Shown piece by piece: positions 4,837 to 6,178 of a stretch of 6,178 bases of DNA (its first letter is position 1; each line of letters starts with the position of its first letter). This DNA comes from Chloroflexota bacterium (lineage in GTDB: Bacteria > Desulfobacterota > Desulfuromonadia > Desulfuromonadales > Geopsychrobacteraceae). Both the position numbers and the translations under genes were made by a program. The stretch is taken from contig JADFVC010000083.1 of the NCBI GenBank assembly GCA_015222355.1, positions 1-6,178 on the forward strand, in the 5' to 3' direction. The notes under the pieces were generated by a model. That model saw only the letters and a list, made by a program, of their open reading frames with translations, was not told where the DNA came from and did no database searches.

Positions 4837-5037
4837 ATGTTGCTAAACAGTGTAAAGTCAATCCGTGAATCATTATTGATGAGTAAGGCGGAGCTGGCGA
4901 GGAAGGCTGATGTTTCCCCGTTGACGATCACCCGAATTGAACGTGGTTTTCCCTGCCGCATGGAGACGATGCGCAAGATTATACTGGCGCTGGGTTATAG
5001 ACTTTCTGATAAGGATAAAGTTTTTCCGAAAAATTAA
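4837..5037 (+). CDS. Small XRE-family helix-turn-helix DNA-binding protein
   Basis: At 66 residues it is little more than one Cro/C1-type DNA-binding domain. MSKAELARKADVSPLTITRI (15-34) forms helices 2 and 3, with the recognition helix around SPLTITRIERG (27-37). Helix 4 is TMRKIILALGYRLSD (44-58). It lacks a ligand-binding or dimerisation domain. The ATG at 4837 has AGGGA (4824-4828) at good spacing; the internal ATG at codon 15 would cut off helix 1. It lies between pilD and pilM, 59 bases before pilM and in the same direction, with a strong promoter directly upstream. A short XRE gene ahead of pilM is, as far as I recall, common in Desulfuromonadales/Geobacterales. It probably regulates its own transcript and so the pilMNOPQ genes, or another pilus promoter; this is inference. 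Confidence 0.85.
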   Translation: MLLNSVKSIRESLLMSKAELARKADVSPLTITRIERGFPCRMETMRKIILALGYRLSDKDKVFPKN

Positions 5038-5096
5038 CCGGTATTTTACGGGTTCTGTTAATTGTGATTAGTAACTCTCTGCTGACTGGATAAGAA

Positions 5097-6155
5097 ATGT
5101 TCGCCTCGAAAAAAGATATTGTCGGTATCGACGTCGGCTCAAGCGCGATTAAGTTGGTGCGTTTACGTGAGTCTCGCGGGAACTTCCATCTGGTGAATAT
5201 CGGGATCATGCCTTTAGCTCCCGAAACAATTGTTGATAGCGCGATCATGGACTCAACAGCGATCGTCGGTGCCATTCAGAACCTGATGGCCGGGATGAAG
5301 GTAAAAGCGAAACGGGTTGCGACTTCTGTTTCCGGCCATTCCGTTATTATTCGCAAGATCATGCTTCCAGTTATGACAGATGCAGAGCTGGAAGCCTCCA
5401 TCCAGTGGGAAGCTGAGCAGTATATTCCGTTTGATATTTCCGAAGTCAATATCGATTTCCAGATTATCGGTCCCGACGCCAAAGATCCTTCACAGATGAA
5501 TGTCATACTGGTGGCGGCGAAGAAGGACTTTGTGGATGATTTTGTCGCGGTTTTTATTGAGGCCGGTTTAGAGCCTATGCTTATGGATATCGACTGCTTC
5601 GCCGTAGAAAACATGTTTGATTACAATTACGGCTTTGTCGAGGACGAAGTGGTTGCTCTCATCGATCTGGGGGCCAGTGCGACAAGTGTTAATGTGTTAA
5701 AGGGTGAAGCCTCTGTCTTTACCCGGGATATTCAGGCCGGTGGGAATCTTTTGAGCGAAGAATTGCAAAAGCGCCTCGGCTTCAGTCGTGAAGAGGCCGA
5801 GCGGGCCAAGCTTGGTGATCGTGATATTGCGGATGTTGATGCCGATTCAATCAATGAGGTTTTAACTGATGCCATAGAAAACCTTGTTCAAGAGGTGCAG
5901 AGATCTCTCGATTTTTTCACGGCAACCTCAAGTGAAGATCGGGTTTCCAAGGTTTATTTAACCGGAGGGGTTTCAAGCTCTGAACAGGTTCGTGAAGCAT
6001 TGGAAACGCGATTGGGCATACCTGCTGAGCGCGTCAACCCATTCCGTAATCTGACAATCAACGAGAAGGAGTTTGATTCTGAATATCTCAATGCCATCGG
6101 CCCAATGTTTTCTGTTGCCACTGGTTTGGCTATGAGGAAGGTGGGTGACAAATGA
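5097..6155 (+). CDS. pilM: Type IV pilus assembly protein PilM, actin-like ATPase
   Basis: PilM is the cytoplasmic, actin-fold protein that binds the short N-terminal tail of PilN and links the PilMNOP alignment complex to the pilus motor. The 352 residues are typical length. IVGIDVGSSAIKLVRL (8-23) is the phosphate-1 loop, VVALIDLGASATSVNVL (185-201) the phosphate-2 loop, and KVYLTGGVSSSEQV (285-298) the adenosine-binding segment. The inserted 1C-type subdomain includes SIQWEAEQYIPFDISEV (101-117), a strongly conserved PilM signature. The protein is soluble, with no signal peptide. The ATG at 5097 follows GGA (5088-5090) by six bases, a modest ribosome binding site, so translation may benefit from transcription through the XRE gene. 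Its stop overlaps the pilN start (ATGA), indicating coupled translation. Confidence 0.97.
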   Translation: MFASKKDIVGIDVGSSAIKLVRLRESRGNFHLVNIGIMPLAPETIVDSAIMDSTAIVGAIQNLMAGMKVKAKRVATSVSGHSVIIRKIMLPVMTDAELEASIQWEAEQYIPFDISEVNIDFQIIGPDAKDPSQMNVILVAAKKDFVDDFVAVFIEAGLEPMLMDIDCFAVENMFDYNYGFVEDEVVALIDLGASATSVNVLKGEASVFTRDIQAGGNLLSEELQKRLGFSREEAERAKLGDRDIADVDADSINEVLTDAIENLVQEVQRSLDFFTATSSEDRVSKVYLTGGVSSSEQVREALETRLGIPAERVNPFRNLTINEKEFDSEYLNAIGPMFSVATGLAMRKVGDK

Positions 6156-6178
6156 TTCGGATAAACCTGCTTCCAGTC
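6152..6178 (+). CDS. pilN: Type IV pilus assembly protein PilN, first nine codons
   Basis: The ATG at 6152-6154 overlaps the pilM stop codon (ATGA). Nine codons are present before the right edge and read MIRINLLPV, the conserved cytoplasmic N-terminal tail of PilN (consensus I-N-L-L-P) that docks into a groove on PilM. PilN then spans the inner membrane once and dimerises with PilO in the periplasm; those parts lie outside the window. GGAAGGTGGG (6137-6146) inside the end of pilM can serve as its ribosome binding site. Confidence 0.92.

Noticed and set aside
5036..5054. Hairpin AACCGGT...ACGGGTT between the XRE gene and pilM as an attenuator
   Set aside because: The stem has an internal G-G mismatch, is short and AT-closed, and has no U tract.
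1..6178. CRISPR array, tRNA or rRNA genes
   Set aside because: No regularly spaced direct repeats with unique spacers, no cloverleaf-type sequence and no rRNA-like conserved stretch was seen.

Overview
The window looks like chromosomal DNA of a Gram-negative bacterium with type IV pili, most likely a deltaproteobacterium of the Desulfuromonadales/Geobacterales type. That placement is an inference from the gene order prepilin peptidase, small XRE regulator, pilM, pilN, and from the style of the proteins; no rRNA or other taxonomic marker is present.

Layout. At the left edge is the start of a minus-strand NAD-dependent dehydrogenase, probably aspartate dehydrogenase (1-107). It is preceded by a minus-strand terminator hairpin (about 143-169) that closes whatever lies to the right. 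From about 180 to 3880 the DNA is a decayed accessory island. It holds a 31-codon minus-strand ORF (190-285), a frameshifted minus-strand coding remnant (333-481) and the C-terminal third of a HipA-type kinase toxin (465 to about 790). Next come an apparently intact IS110-family (IS1111-like) element of about 1.6 kb with its DEDD transposase (947-2233), the C-terminal fragment of an ExeA-like transposition ATPase (2577-2942) with an intact 59-codon companion ORF (2957-3136), and a nucleotidyltransferase antitoxin gene of the MntA type (3472-3880) broken by one frameshift and one stop codon. Short GTCCCCT-type repeats and ATCAGG-type repeats are scattered among these pieces.

From 3908 to the right edge the DNA is an orderly core region for type IV pilus assembly. 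pilD (prepilin peptidase and methylase) is followed by a 149-base gap containing a near-consensus sigma-70 promoter, a 66-residue XRE helix-turn-helix regulator, pilM (actin-like cytoplasmic assembly protein) and the first nine codons of pilN, which overlaps the pilM stop codon. PilD would process the pilins and pseudopilins. PilM and PilN begin the inner-membrane alignment complex (PilMNOP). The small regulator is the first gene after the promoter and could control the pilM operon.

No tRNA, rRNA or CRISPR array was seen. The best candidates for something new are the IS110-element guide-RNA region, the small ORF paired with the ExeA remnant, the ATCAGG repeats that may be old transposon ends, and the XRE gene at the head of the pilM operon. 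I did not find a convincing, wholly undescribed system.
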